Source of the DNA: Halomonas sp. BDJS001
GTDB lineage: Bacteria; Pseudomonadota; Gammaproteobacteria; Pseudomonadales; Halomonadaceae
Assembly (NCBI RefSeq): GCF_026104355.1
Contig: NZ_CP110535.1
Span: forward strand, 4,464,001 to 4,528,000
Length of the DNA: 64,000 bases
Reading direction: 5' to 3'
In this document: positions 36,740-45,713 of the stretch, in pieces
Layout: each line of letters opens with the position of its first letter
How positions within the stretch are numbered: the first letter of the stretch is position 1
Program-made: the position numbers and the translations under genes
The notes under the pieces: generated by a model
Told to the model about the DNA's origin: nothing
Databases searched by the model: none
The model's input: the letters and a program-made list of their open reading frames with translations, nothing else

Positions 36740-39700
36740 CTATGCACCTACTGTCGAGCCTTTATCCATTTGTGTTTCGAGATTGCTGCCATCACCTGCG
36801 TAATCTTCGTGCTCGAAATCGTCCCAGGACGAGTCAGGTAGATGGCCTTCCTCTACGTAGAACTCATACTCATCGCTACGGTAGTCGAAAATGCTCTCGT
36901 CGTCCGGAGCATCACGCTGACCGTAGCTTCGGACGTACGCTTCGAGAAACTCATAACGAGTCAGGCCATCTTCGGTCAGCAGTCCATCCTCATCAAGCGA
37001 CGTGAAGAGTTCCTTGAGGTCAGCCTTATGCCCCTCAAGCGCGTTGGTGCGCTTGATATCCTGGACAATAGTGAATGGCAGCGTCGCCACCGTCAGACCG
37101 GCGGATATCCAGAACAGCGGCCCGGTGACGGCACGGGCGACAGCAATGCCCTTGAGCGCCGCCAGCGATGACGCTCCACCGGCAAGGCCGAAGGCACCCG
37201 CCGCAACAGTGACGGCGCCCTGACCGATGGTAGCGCCGTCGCCGCTGTCCACGCCGCGCTTAATCATCAGCCCGCCGAGGGCAATGTCCAGCGCACCAGT
37301 GGCGGAGTTGGCAGCACCATCCAGCACACGCAGGAAGGAACTGATGGTGCGGGTCGTCGTCGTGGCTTTGGGCAGGGATGGATTCTTGGCGTAACCATCC
37401 TCGATACCCTGCACGATCTTGCCCGTATCGGATTCGCTGATATCCAGTATTTGGCTCAGCTTTTCGCGATCTCCGACGGGGGCGTCGTCGATTATCTGCT
37501 CAACATTCTCGACGAATTTGAGGCCTTGACCCTCATTAAAGGGGCTACCGCTGGCAGTGTCATTACCCCATATCTGCGGCAGCGTCTTGTCGAGCCCCAG
37601 CATGGCATTGACGTTGGTGCCCTTGGCCTTGTCCCAGATATTGCTGCCGAGGTTGACGAAGTGCTGACTGGCCCCCAAAAAGCTGATGAACTCCTTGGCC
37701 ACGGCCATTCGCGCCTCGTGGCTGTCTGCCAGCTTGCTGGCGCCGCCTGCGAGCTGATAGATGCCCGAGGCGAGCGATATCAGCCCGCCGGTCGAGCCCA
37801 GCGCGCCGTTACTGTTGAGCGTGCCAATCAGCGCCATCATGCCGCCGTTGGTCTGCTCGTTGAGCGCCTTGTAAACACCGTTCTTCAGCAGGCCATCGAT
37901 GTCCGACTGGGTGATCGAACCATTTTTCTGGAAGCGATCCCCGAGCTCCTGCAGCGCCTTACCGAAGTTCTTAGCAGTTTGCTTATCGTCAAGAAACTCG
38001 TTAACAAACTTGTCGATCGTCTCAGCCGTGCGCCGCGGAATATCGACACCGGCACGCTTGAGCGCGGTCAATACCATCTTGACCACATCCTGCGTGGCCG
38101 TCGCGGTGTTGGCATCATTGATTTGATCAGGGTTGGCGATCAGATCGTCGAGATCGGTGATCATTGAGTCGAGCTGCAGGCTCTGGGCGAACTCGGCTGC
38201 CTTGTCGTTCTCTTCCGTTGCCGGGAACAGCGCCGAAAGTGCATTGTAGGTTCGCGAGATATCCTGCTCGGCGAGTTCCCCCTGGCCGCTCTCGCGCAGG
38301 TCGTTGATGTAGTTGATGTACTCCTCGCTGAAGGCGGTCTCCTCCAGTTGCGAAGCGATCGCGTCCTTATTGGCGACTTTGTCGATCGCGTCTGTCTGTG
38401 CCTCCTGGTAATCCTCCTGCACCGCCTCGGAGGCGAATAGCTCGCCGAGGCTTTCATCGAGCTTCTCACCGTCGATGATGGATGAGAGATCCTCGCCGGT
38501 GACGTTGTCAAGACTCAAGCCTTCCGACATATCGAGACCGACCAGATCCAGGCCGTTTTCAAGCGCGCCCTGGGCTCGCAGCGCACGGTAGAACTGGGCA
38601 CGCTCATCGTTTTTATCGATACTGCCGTCCTCGATCCCCGTCTTCCACTCTTCGATCAGGTTCTGCCAAGTCAGCTCGCTGACGGTCAGCTTGCGTGAGC
38701 TGTCGTCCGGATCTGTCTCGCTGGTTTCCATTGACTGAATATCGACATCGCTGAAGGCCGGTAGATCGTGATCGCGCCGGGCTGGGTCCAGCTCCGCATT
38801 GTCGGCGAGACGCTGGGTGTTGGTCTCCCCGCCGTGCCTCGACCAATAACCGTCGAAGATATTCTGCACCGCCTTGCCGTCGTCTCCGGCAGCGTGCCTG
38901 ATCCGCTCGCGCAGGTCATCGTTAACCTGGGCAGTGGCGTCCTCGCGGGAGGCACCGTCGCTCATCTTGCTGTCGATCAGGTTCTGATAGAGCTGCGACA
39001 ACGTTTCGGAGCTTTCGATATGCAGAATCTGGCGCGAACCCGTCAGCGTGCTGCCCGCCAAGCCAGAGGCCAGGGCGTTGAGGTTATCCTCATAACTCGG
39101 GTTATCCGTCACGGTGGTGTCGGCGAGAAAGTCGTCGTAGGCCGCGAAGCCAGCGGAGGTGGCAGCATCCTTGCCACCATGACGCTCCCAGTAACCATTG
39201 AGCACATCGAGCCCGTCCTTGCTGTCCTTATCGGCATCGGTCAGCGCGTTGCCGGTACGGTCAAAGAGGGCATCCTTGGCATCGTCGATGGCTGCCTGTA
39301 GATCCGGGGCATCGCCGCGCTCACGCTGCTGGTTAAGCTGGTACTCCACCAGTTGGCTGAACTGATCGCTGGCGTCTCCTGTCAGCGGTCGCACCTTGCG
39401 GTTGTCGATGTCGATGCCTTCAGCCATATCGCTGGCAAGCGAATTTAGAGTATCGTCGTAGGCGATGTCGTCTTCGTCGCGATTGGCCAGGTAAGTCTCT
39501 TCAGCCAGCTTTTCGGTATCCTCTTCCCCGCCGTGACGCTTGAAGTATCCATCGAAGACGTTAACAACACTCTTGCCGCCAGCGTTTTCGAGACGGTCGC
39601 GCAGCTCATCATTGACCTGGCTCAACGCTTCCTCAGTAGTGGCGCCTTCGTCGAGCTTGCTCTTGATCAAATTCTTATAGAGCTGGGACAGGGTATCGGA

Positions 39701-40303
39701 AGAGTCCAGGTGCAATATCTTGCGTTGATCGGTTAGCGTACCTCCAGCCAATCCGGAAGCGAGAGCATTGAGGTTATCTTCGTAGCTGGGGTTGTCGGTC
39801 AACGTGGTATCGGCCAGAAAGTCATCATAGGCGTCATAGCCCGCGTTGATCGCAGCCTCTTCACCACCATGGCGCTTCCAGTAACCCTCGAAGACATCGA
39901 GGCCCTTGTCGGCGTTTCGGTCGGCGTTGTCCAGGGCATGTCCGATGCGGTCAAACAGCGCGTCCTTGGCGCTGTCGATCGCCTTGGACAGGTCAGCGTT
40001 CTTGCCATCCGCGCGCTGCGCATTGAGCTCGGCGATAACCAGCGCCTCGAACTTATCCGCAGCGTCTCCCTTCAGGGCGGACACCTTGCGCTTGTCGATA
40101 TCGATGCCATCCGCCATATCCACTGCCAGTGAATTCAGCGTGTCTTCATAATCCTGGCTGCCCGGCATCAGCGGCTTTTTGCCCGCGTCCACAGTATCTT
40201 TGCCCGCTTCCGCCTTTTTTGCCAGGTCGAGGACAAAGCCAAAATTTCCAAAGGCGCTGGTCAACGGTGTTGCTTTGGGGTTGGTTTTTGGATCGACACG
40301 CAT
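36740..40303 (-). CDS. Giant NolX/HrpK-like T3SS secreted protein (translocator candidate)
   Basis: The ATG at 40303 (MRVDPKTNPK) has GGAGGAG upstream and gives 1187 residues. No signal peptide is present. Residues about 52-515 are an A-B-A'-B' repeat (units of about 122 and 110 residues), each with a WxRHGG or FKRHGG motif; the A units carry a Ca-type acidic loop (DADKDSKDGLD). The C-terminal half has LDDLIAN/DDKQTAKNFGKAL regions and several Gly/Ala-rich hydrophobic segments (around 860, 1020-1100). This is the composition of HrpK/HrpF/NolX translocators that insert into host membranes. It lies between sctT and sctU. Function is inferred from resemblance and position. Confidence 0.75.
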   Translation of the reverse strand: MRVDPKTNPKATPLTSAFGNFGFVLDLAKKAEAGKDTVDAGKKPLMPGSQDYEDTLNSLAVDMADGIDIDKRKVSALKGDAADKFEALVIAELNAQRADGKNADLSKAIDSAKDALFDRIGHALDNADRNADKGLDVFEGYWKRHGGEEAAINAGYDAYDDFLADTTLTDNPSYEDNLNALASGLAGGTLTDQRKILHLDSSDTLSQLYKNLIKSKLDEGATTEEALSQVNDELRDRLENAGGKSVVNVFDGYFKRHGGEEDTEKLAEETYLANRDEDDIAYDDTLNSLASDMAEGIDIDNRKVRPLTGDASDQFSQLVEYQLNQQRERGDAPDLQAAIDDAKDALFDRTGNALTDADKDSKDGLDVLNGYWERHGGKDAATSAGFAAYDDFLADTTVTDNPSYEDNLNALASGLAGSTLTGSRQILHIESSETLSQLYQNLIDSKMSDGASREDATAQVNDDLRERIRHAAGDDGKAVQNIFDGYWSRHGGETNTQRLADNAELDPARRDHDLPAFSDVDIQSMETSETDPDDSSRKLTVSELTWQNLIEEWKTGIEDGSIDKNDERAQFYRALRAQGALENGLDLVGLDMSEGLSLDNVTGEDLSSIIDGEKLDESLGELFASEAVQEDYQEAQTDAIDKVANKDAIASQLEETAFSEEYINYINDLRESGQGELAEQDISRTYNALSALFPATEENDKAAEFAQSLQLDSMITDLDDLIANPDQINDANTATATQDVVKMVLTALKRAGVDIPRRTAETIDKFVNEFLDDKQTAKNFGKALQELGDRFQKNGSITQSDIDGLLKNGVYKALNEQTNGGMMALIGTLNSNGALGSTGGLISLASGIYQLAGGASKLADSHEARMAVAKEFISFLGASQHFVNLGSNIWDKAKGTNVNAMLGLDKTLPQIWGNDTASGSPFNEGQGLKFVENVEQIIDDAPVGDREKLSQILDISESDTGKIVQGIEDGYAKNPSLPKATTTTRTISSFLRVLDGAANSATGALDIALGGLMIKRGVDSGDGATIGQGAVTVAAGAFGLAGGASSLAALKGIAVARAVTGPLFWISAGLTVATLPFTIVQDIKRTNALEGHKADLKELFTSLDEDGLLTEDGLTRYEFLEAYVRSYGQRDAPDDESIFDYRSDEYEFYVEEGHLPDSSWDDFEHEDYAGDGSNLETQMDKGSTVGA
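38759..40150 (-). repeat. A-B-A'-B' internal duplication in the translocator candidate gene
   Basis: Units run A 40150-39785, B 39784-39461, A' 39460-39095, B' 39094 to about 38759. A and A' share YEDTLNSLA/YDDTLNSLAS, GIDID, RKV, AKDALFDR and AAYDDFLADTT. B and B' share YEDNLNALASGLAG, TLSQLY and QVND. All four start with Y(E/D)D(T/N)LN(S/A)LA and contain an RHGG motif, so an ancestral single unit was doubled and then the pair was doubled again. Confidence 0.9.
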
Positions 40304-40465
40304 CGAATACTCCTCCACGGTTAGCGCAAGCTGATGGGGCAGGCAACGAGAAGCCCCAATTTCACTGACGGAAAACCAGTCTGAAGAGACTGCGTGACAC
40401 TCTAATGGCAACTTTGTGATGCTGTTTCAATATCCTCTTGTCTGGGTATCCCTGCGCCCCTGGTA

Positions 40466-41245
40466 TTACCGCTTTCCACCCATAACGCCCAATATGGCTT
40501 CCAGGCGTTCCATATAGAGATTGGCGGCCTCAAGGTGCTCCAGCATAAAGGGGATCAGAAAAATGACGTAGACCAGCATCAGGAATGCAAACAACAGGTT
40601 CTTGATAGGGAGTGACAGGTCAAAGACATGCAGGTTGGGTGCCATACGGGCGAGGTAGGCAAGCATCAAATCCGCGACCAGAAGCGCGATGACCAGCGGC
40701 GCTATCATTAACACTCCGACCTTCATCACCTGGTCGAGTAGGCCAAGCAGCGCCAGCGCTGACACTTCGGTCATTAGTGGCGTGAAATTCACCGCTGGCC
40801 ACAACGAATAGCTGCGATAAAAGCCGCCGAGCAGCAGCATAAAGCCGCCGGTAAGGAAGAACAGCGCCAGCAACGTCACGGTCAGCAACGTTGCGGTAAC
40901 GCCGGACTCCGTTGAGCCCATGGGATCGAGTATCTGCGCCATGGTTGAACCGCGCTGTAGATCGATGAGTTCGCCAGCCACTTCCGCGGCCCAGAACGGA
41001 ACGCCGAAGACCAACCCAATCACCACGCCAATCAGCAACTCCTTGATCACCATACCGGTAAGGGTGAAGCTTGATAGCTGTTCGGCATTCACCATGGCAT
41101 CGAATAACGGCACCATCAGCGGAATCGAGATCGTCACCGCCACTGCCGAGCGAATCATGCCGGTCAGCCCCAGGCGATTAAACGCTGGCGTGACCAGCAC
41201 CATGCCTAGCGCCCGTGCCACGCCGACCGCTGCCGCCGCGATCAT
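40466..41245 (-). CDS. sctT: T3SS export apparatus protein SctT (HrcT/RhcT)
   Basis: This 259-residue membrane protein of the FliR/SpaR family has about six to eight helices and the family segment LIDLQRGSTMAQILDP. It forms the export gate with SctR and SctS. The ATG at 41245 has no ribosome site. A 16-codon frame from 41292 (MHYDDFARFLTDFAIQ) ends in a TGA that overlaps this ATG, and it reads like the missing N-terminal residues. One extra base would join both. So either translational coupling or a frameshift applies here. Confidence 0.92.
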   Translation of the reverse strand: MIAAAAVGVARALGMVLVTPAFNRLGLTGMIRSAVAVTISIPLMVPLFDAMVNAEQLSSFTLTGMVIKELLIGVVIGLVFGVPFWAAEVAGELIDLQRGSTMAQILDPMGSTESGVTATLLTVTLLALFFLTGGFMLLLGGFYRSYSLWPAVNFTPLMTEVSALALLGLLDQVMKVGVLMIAPLVIALLVADLMLAYLARMAPNLHVFDLSLPIKNLLFAFLMLVYVIFLIPFMLEHLEAANLYMERLEAILGVMGGKR

Positions 41246-41310
41246 TGGATAGCGAAATCGGTCAGGAAGCGGGCGAAGTCATCGTAGTGCATAAGCGACG
41301 CCGGCCCGGC

Positions 41311-41580
41311 TCATCGAGACCAGGCTGGAAAGTTATTCAACACCTGATCGGTGATGCTGATGACGGGTCCGGCCAGTAGCGGCCCGGCGATGATCAGCAC
41401 CAGCAGCACGGCAACCAGCTTGACGGCTTGCGGCAGCGTCTGATCCTGAATCTGCGTCAACGCCTGCAGTAGTCCCACCCCGAACCCGACCACAATGGCC
41501 ACCAGCAGCGCCGGCGCCGACACCAGTAGCGCCGTCCACAGCGCGTTCTGCATCAGTGAGAGAAAGATATCATCGCTCAT
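41311..41580 (-). CDS. sctS: T3SS export apparatus protein SctS (HrcS/RhcS)
   Basis: This 89-residue protein of the FliQ/SpaQ family has two membrane helices separated by the conserved GLLQALTQIQDQTLP loop (FliQ-type Q-x-Q-x-x-TL). It is a subunit of the export gate. It starts one base behind the sctR stop and is followed by sctT, the universal R-S-T order. Confidence 0.95.
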   Translation of the reverse strand: MSDDIFLSLMQNALWTALLVSAPALLVAIVVGFGVGLLQALTQIQDQTLPQAVKLVAVLLVLIIAGPLLAGPVISITDQVLNNFPAWSR

Positions 41581-41581
41581 C

Positions 41582-42241
41582 TCAGCCTCCCCCGTAGCTA
41601 AGGATCAAGCCATGCATCAGCCGTGACCAGCCGTCCACGGCCACGAACAGAAATATCTTGAGCGGCGTGGATATTAATGTAGGCGAGACCATCATCATGC
41701 CCATTGCCATCAGCACGTTGGAAACGATCAAATCGATCACCAGAAACGGGATATAGAGCAAAAAACCGATTTCGAAAGCACGGGTCAGCTCCGAGCTCAC
41801 GAAGGCAGGAATAAGTACCACTAAGTCGTCGTCCTGAAGACCGCTGCGGGCTTCCTCCGACCAAAGTGTGCGCGTCGCATCAATGAAAAAGGCCCGTTCG
41901 CGTTCGCTGGCATAACGAGAAAGGTAATCCTGCAAGGGTTCACGCAGCGCCTCGCCGGTTTGCTTGATCTCCTCGACACTGCCCATCCCTGCGGGGCGCT
42001 GCTCGAACTGATGAAGCATATCGCCAACCAGTGGCGTGGTGATGTAGACCGTTAGAATCAAGGCAATGCCGTAGAGCACCAGGTTAGGCGGCGTCTGCTG
42101 CACGCCGAGGGCGTTACGGATCAAGAACAGCACCACGGCAATTTTGAGAAAGCCCGTCATGGTCACCACCGCCAATGGCACCAGGCCGATGGTCGCCACG
42201 ACGATGATGATGGCGATCAAGTTAGGCTGAAATTCACTCAT
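41582..42241 (-). CDS. sctR: T3SS export apparatus protein SctR (HrcR/RhcR)
   Basis: The ATG at 42241 (MSEFQPNLIAI) overlaps the sctQ stop by eight bases and gives 219 residues, as usual for the FliP/SpaP family. The conserved TGFLKIAVVLFLIRNALG and the later FLLYIPFLVIDLIVSNVLMA are present. Five of these subunits form the core of the export gate. A longer frame to 42298 would overlap sctQ further and add residues without conserved character. Confidence 0.95.
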   Translation of the reverse strand: MSEFQPNLIAIIIVVATIGLVPLAVVTMTGFLKIAVVLFLIRNALGVQQTPPNLVLYGIALILTVYITTPLVGDMLHQFEQRPAGMGSVEEIKQTGEALREPLQDYLSRYASERERAFFIDATRTLWSEEARSGLQDDDLVVLIPAFVSSELTRAFEIGFLLYIPFLVIDLIVSNVLMAMGMMMVSPTLISTPLKIFLFVAVDGWSRLMHGLILSYGGG

Positions 42242-43316
42242 CCCCGGCGTGCCCTTCATCGAGCGCGAGCCTCTCGATCTGCACCCCGATGCTGTCACCG
42301 ATCATCACCAGGCGGCCATGCCCCATGCAGCGGCCGTTGACGATAAGATCGACCGCCTGTTCAGGGCGGCGCTGTATCGGCAGCACGCTGCCTTCGCCCA
42401 ACGCGCGCAGTTCGCCTAGCGATATCTCCAGCTTGCCCATTTCACAGGTCAGACGCACAGGCAGAGTATCCAGGTTTGGGGTATCTACAGGGGATTCGCT
42501 CATGAAGTTCTCTTCGCAGGGTGGGTTAGACATTTGGCAAGAGGTAACAGGGGTCAGCGGGCCTTTGGGGCACACACCATCGGCGCTTAAGCTGACGCCG
42601 ACCCTAAACCGGTCGCCAACGTTCAACGCTGCGCCATTGGGATCTTCGTTACTGGCGAATGACTCGAGCATAACCACATCGCCAGGGCGAAGGCTGCGCC
42701 ACTCCCCCACGGTCAATGTCTGGGCTCCGGCCATTAAGCTCAACATCACCATTACGCTGCTCGCCATCGCGGGCTGCGTGGGGAAATAGCGATCAAACAG
42801 GGGCAGCAAGTGTTTGGCGGTAGCGGCCGAGAGCCCCACACGCAGCGGGTGAACTCCGCCGTCTAGTTCGAAGGCCAGGGTGATGTGGATCGGGTTTGCC
42901 GGTGGCTCTTGCGGGTCGGCGGGCTGCACGCGGATGTCGACCCCCAGGCTTGCCTCCAGCGGTTCAAGCCATGATAACCACACCGTCTCAAGCCACATTG
43001 CAGCTAACTCCGAATCGACATCCTCCATAGAACGCCTGCGATCAGGGTGCTCACTGAGATGGTCGAATGTGCGCCAACTGGCGCTCAAGGTCAGTTGCTC
43101 GTTGCCGAGGCATACCGCGACGGTCATGTCAGCGGCGACCTCCGCCGCTTCCGGCAGCAGGTATAAGCTGGCAGAACGCCCATGCCAGCCGAAAGTCAGC
43201 GGCTGTCGAGAACGATGCAGCGCGTTATGCAGTGTTAGCGTTTCGGCATCATAGTGCGTCAGGGTTAGCGGCACGGGCGTCGCTTCCGCGCGAACGGTTG
43301 AGCTGAAGGCAGTCAT
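42234..43316 (-). CDS. sctQ: T3SS cytoplasmic ring protein SctQ (HrcQ/RhcQ)
   Basis: This 360-residue protein ends in a FliN/SPOA domain (residues about 285-350, with LGELRALGEGSVLPI and GHGRLVMIGDSIGVQI). It forms the sorting-platform pods with SctK and SctL. An internal ATG at 42503 (MSESPVDTPN) has GAAGAGAAC upstream and would yield an 89-residue C-terminal SPOA protein, as known for several SctQ genes and for the split HrcQA/HrcQB of pseudomonads. Start and stop overlap its neighbours by 4 and 8 bases. Confidence 0.9.
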   Translation of the reverse strand: MTAFSSTVRAEATPVPLTLTHYDAETLTLHNALHRSRQPLTFGWHGRSASLYLLPEAAEVAADMTVAVCLGNEQLTLSASWRTFDHLSEHPDRRRSMEDVDSELAAMWLETVWLSWLEPLEASLGVDIRVQPADPQEPPANPIHITLAFELDGGVHPLRVGLSAATAKHLLPLFDRYFPTQPAMASSVMVMLSLMAGAQTLTVGEWRSLRPGDVVMLESFASNEDPNGAALNVGDRFRVGVSLSADGVCPKGPLTPVTSCQMSNPPCEENFMSESPVDTPNLDTLPVRLTCEMGKLEISLGELRALGEGSVLPIQRRPEQAVDLIVNGRCMGHGRLVMIGDSIGVQIERLALDEGHAGDE

Positions 43317-43795
43317 ACTTCACCTGCCCGGCCGATCCGGCTCTCTTCCATTTCCAGTTCGGCTAGGCGCTCGGCCTCGATTGCCTGCGCCTGTCCCTGA
43401 TACGTCTGGAGTTGTTCCAGCGCACGCTGGGCGCGTAACCGGTGCGCCCATTCAGTAGCGCGGGATTCGCGCTCGCGCTCAGCGGCCCGCAGGGTCTGGA
43501 TGCTGCTTGCCTGCTGCTCAAGCAATGCCTCCTGGTGGGCGGCATCGTCGGCAAGTGTTTGCTGCCAACCGGCCAGATCCTCGGCGTTCAGCGGTCGTTG
43601 TTCACCCTGTTCGAACAGCGCCTGCTCGCGCTGAACTACTTGGTATTGGTGGTGCTCCAGGGCCTGCCCGAGTGTCTGGCAGTGAGCCTCGAACTCCCGA
43701 TAGTGGCGTTGCTCTGCCGCCAGGGCTTCCTCGGCGAGACGCGTACGCTGGCGCCGAAGCTGCATCAGCCGGTCAAGCTGACGTTGCGACGTCAT
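43313..43795 (-). CDS. sctO: T3SS stalk protein SctO (Y4yJ/HrpO-like)
   Basis: This 160-residue protein is almost entirely charged coiled coil, rich in Arg, Glu, Gln and Ala. That is the character of SctO/FliJ, which sits inside the SctN ATPase ring and reaches SctV. Sequence conservation in this family is poor, so the call rests on the coiled-coil character and the invariant position between sctN and sctQ. It overlaps both by four bases (ATGA). Confidence 0.82.
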   Translation of the reverse strand: MTSQRQLDRLMQLRRQRTRLAEEALAAEQRHYREFEAHCQTLGQALEHHQYQVVQREQALFEQGEQRPLNAEDLAGWQQTLADDAAHQEALLEQQASSIQTLRAAERERESRATEWAHRLRAQRALEQLQTYQGQAQAIEAERLAELEMEESRIGRAGEV

Positions 43796-45129
43796 TGGAC
43801 GACCTCCCTTAACTGTTTCAAGGTGTCTTCAAAGGCGCTGTGGTCGTCACGGGATTGGCGTAGGAACGCCTCAATCTCAGCACGTTTATGAATCGCCTCA
43901 TCCGTGGCGGCGTCGCTACCTTCCCGGTACTCGCCCACTTGCAGTAGCAGCTCGACATCGCGATAACGCGCCATCAACTCACGCATTTTGCCGGCATCAC
44001 GGCGATGCTCAGCGTTGGCAACGTTTTCCATCAAGCGGCTGCGGCTGGCGAGGATATCAATGGCTGGAAAGTGGTTACGGCGGGCGAGATCGGCGCTCAG
44101 CACGATGTGGCCGTCAAGGATGGCACGGGCTTCCTCGGCCACCGGATCCAGCATGCCATCTCCCTCGGTCAATACCGTATAGATGGCCGTAATGGTGCCG
44201 CCCGACGCGCCACCGGGCCCGGCGCGTTCGAGTAAACGGGGCAGCGCCGCAAACAGCGAAGGTGGGTAACCGCGGCGCGTCGGCGGTTCACCGGCAGCTA
44301 GTCCGATCTCGCGCTGGGCGCGGGCGAAGCGGGTAAGACTGTCGACCAGCAACAGCACATCGCGCCCCTGATCACGGAAATATTCCGCCACGCTGGTCGC
44401 CACCATGGCAGCACGGGCGCGCTCGATCGCCGGTCGATCAGACGTGGACACGACGCATACCGTACGTTGGCGGGCGTCGACACCCAGCTGCACATCGAGC
44501 AACTCGCGCACTTCCCGGCCGCGCTCGCCCACCAGCCCCAGTACCACGATCTCTGCACTACTGCCACGGACGATGGCCGAAAGTAGTGATGACTTACCAA
44601 CGCCGGCTTCGCCAAACAGTCCGACACGCTGGCCGCGGGCAACGGTATTGAGGCCATCGATAGCACGCACCCCGAGTGCTAGCGGTTGCTCAATCAACTG
44701 GCGGGACAGCGGCGCGGGGGGCTCGGCATGGACGGGGTAATGGCGCAGCGAGCCGGGCGCTGGTGCAGCGCGACCATCAAGCCAGTCGCCGAGTGGATTG
44801 ATGACGCGACCGAGCAGGGCATCACCCACGGCCACCCCCTGGGCCCTGCCAGTGGCAATTACCTCACTGTGGGTCGACAATCCCTGGAGGTCACCAATTG
44901 GCGAGAGCACGACGCTCTCCTCTTCGAAGCCGATCACCTCCGCGGCGACGCGGCGACCGCTGACGGGATCGCGCAGGTAGCAGAGTTCACCAATGCTGGC
45001 GCCTTCGAGGCTAGCGTGAACCAGCAAACCGCGAATGCGGCGTACCCGGCCATTAATGGGGCGGGTCTGCGCTTGGGCAAAACGTTCGCCAAGCCGTGTC
45101 AGGAGATCCTCGAACGCCTTTTCGCTCAT
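43792..45129 (-). CDS. sctN: T3SS ATPase SctN (HrcN/RhcN)
   Basis: This 445-residue protein is a FliI/YscN-type ATPase. It has the Walker A GEAGVGKS at residues 173-180, the Walker B region LLLVDSLTRFARAQREIGLA, and the family signature GEPPTRRGYPPSLFAALPRL. It is a hexameric motor that unfolds substrates and releases chaperones. ATGA overlaps join it to sctL and sctO. Confidence 0.97.
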   Translation of the reverse strand: MSEKAFEDLLTRLGERFAQAQTRPINGRVRRIRGLLVHASLEGASIGELCYLRDPVSGRRVAAEVIGFEEESVVLSPIGDLQGLSTHSEVIATGRAQGVAVGDALLGRVINPLGDWLDGRAAPAPGSLRHYPVHAEPPAPLSRQLIEQPLALGVRAIDGLNTVARGQRVGLFGEAGVGKSSLLSAIVRGSSAEIVVLGLVGERGREVRELLDVQLGVDARQRTVCVVSTSDRPAIERARAAMVATSVAEYFRDQGRDVLLLVDSLTRFARAQREIGLAAGEPPTRRGYPPSLFAALPRLLERAGPGGASGGTITAIYTVLTEGDGMLDPVAEEARAILDGHIVLSADLARRNHFPAIDILASRSRLMENVANAEHRRDAGKMRELMARYRDVELLLQVGEYREGSDAATDEAIHKRAEIEAFLRQSRDDHSAFEDTLKQLREVVQ

Positions 45130-45713
45130 GGGCCCTCCCGATCATCCTGCAAAGCGCGCCGCAGGGCTTCGAGCTGCGCTTCCAGGCCGATATCCATAAC
45201 CGCGATGGGGCTCACCAGCAAACACTGGGCTGGCGCCAGTTGCGCGTCGGCCTCGACCTGATAGTCGGTGGCCCCGGGCGGAGACGCGGCAAGAGATTCG
45301 GTGACCTGTGACACGAGCGTCGGTGCAACACGAATATGGATACGGTGTTCGTGGCGCCACTCGCTCAGCGCATGGCGCACGCAGCGCGTAATGAGCGCTA
45401 CATCGTCGAACTCGCCGAGAATACGCCGTACCAGAGTCAGCGACAGTTCGGCTAGCTCGGGGCCGAGCCCGTCGAGATAACGTTTGACGTCACGCTGGGT
45501 GCTGGCCAGTAGCTCAGCGGCGCGGGCTTCACCATCGCGGCGACCGGCCTCAAAGCCTTCGGCATGGCCCTCTTCGCGGGCACGACGAATGAGGGCCTCT
45601 TGTTCATCGGCTCGCTGACGCGCCCGCTCGAGAAAAGCGTAGCCATCGACCCAGGCGTTGGCCTCCTCTGCGCGCAAGATGACCTTACCGGGGCGGGGCG
45701 GCAGTGAATTCAT
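45126..45713 (-). CDS. sctL: T3SS stator protein SctL (HrpE/NolV-like)
   Basis: This 195-residue protein has a helical charged N-terminal half and a C-terminal FliH/YscL-type domain (LVRRILGEFDDVALITRCVR, then VRVAP-type strand IHIRVAPTLVSQV). The family links the SctN ATPase to the SctQ pods. It corresponds by position to NolV of rhizobia. Its start overlaps the sctK stop and its stop the sctN start. Confidence 0.9.
   Translation of the reverse strand: MNSLPPRPGKVILRAEEANAWVDGYAFLERARQRADEQEALIRRAREEGHAEGFEAGRRDGEARAAELLASTQRDVKRYLDGLGPELAELSLTLVRRILGEFDDVALITRCVRHALSEWRHEHRIHIRVAPTLVSQVTESLAASPPGATDYQVEADAQLAPAQCLLVSPIAVMDIGLEAQLEALRRALQDDREGP

Noticed and set aside
37451..38167. 238-codon plus-strand frame opposite the giant NolX/HrpK-like gene
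   Set aside because: An antisense frame produced by the repetitive codon use of the real gene; low-complexity and without a start signal.
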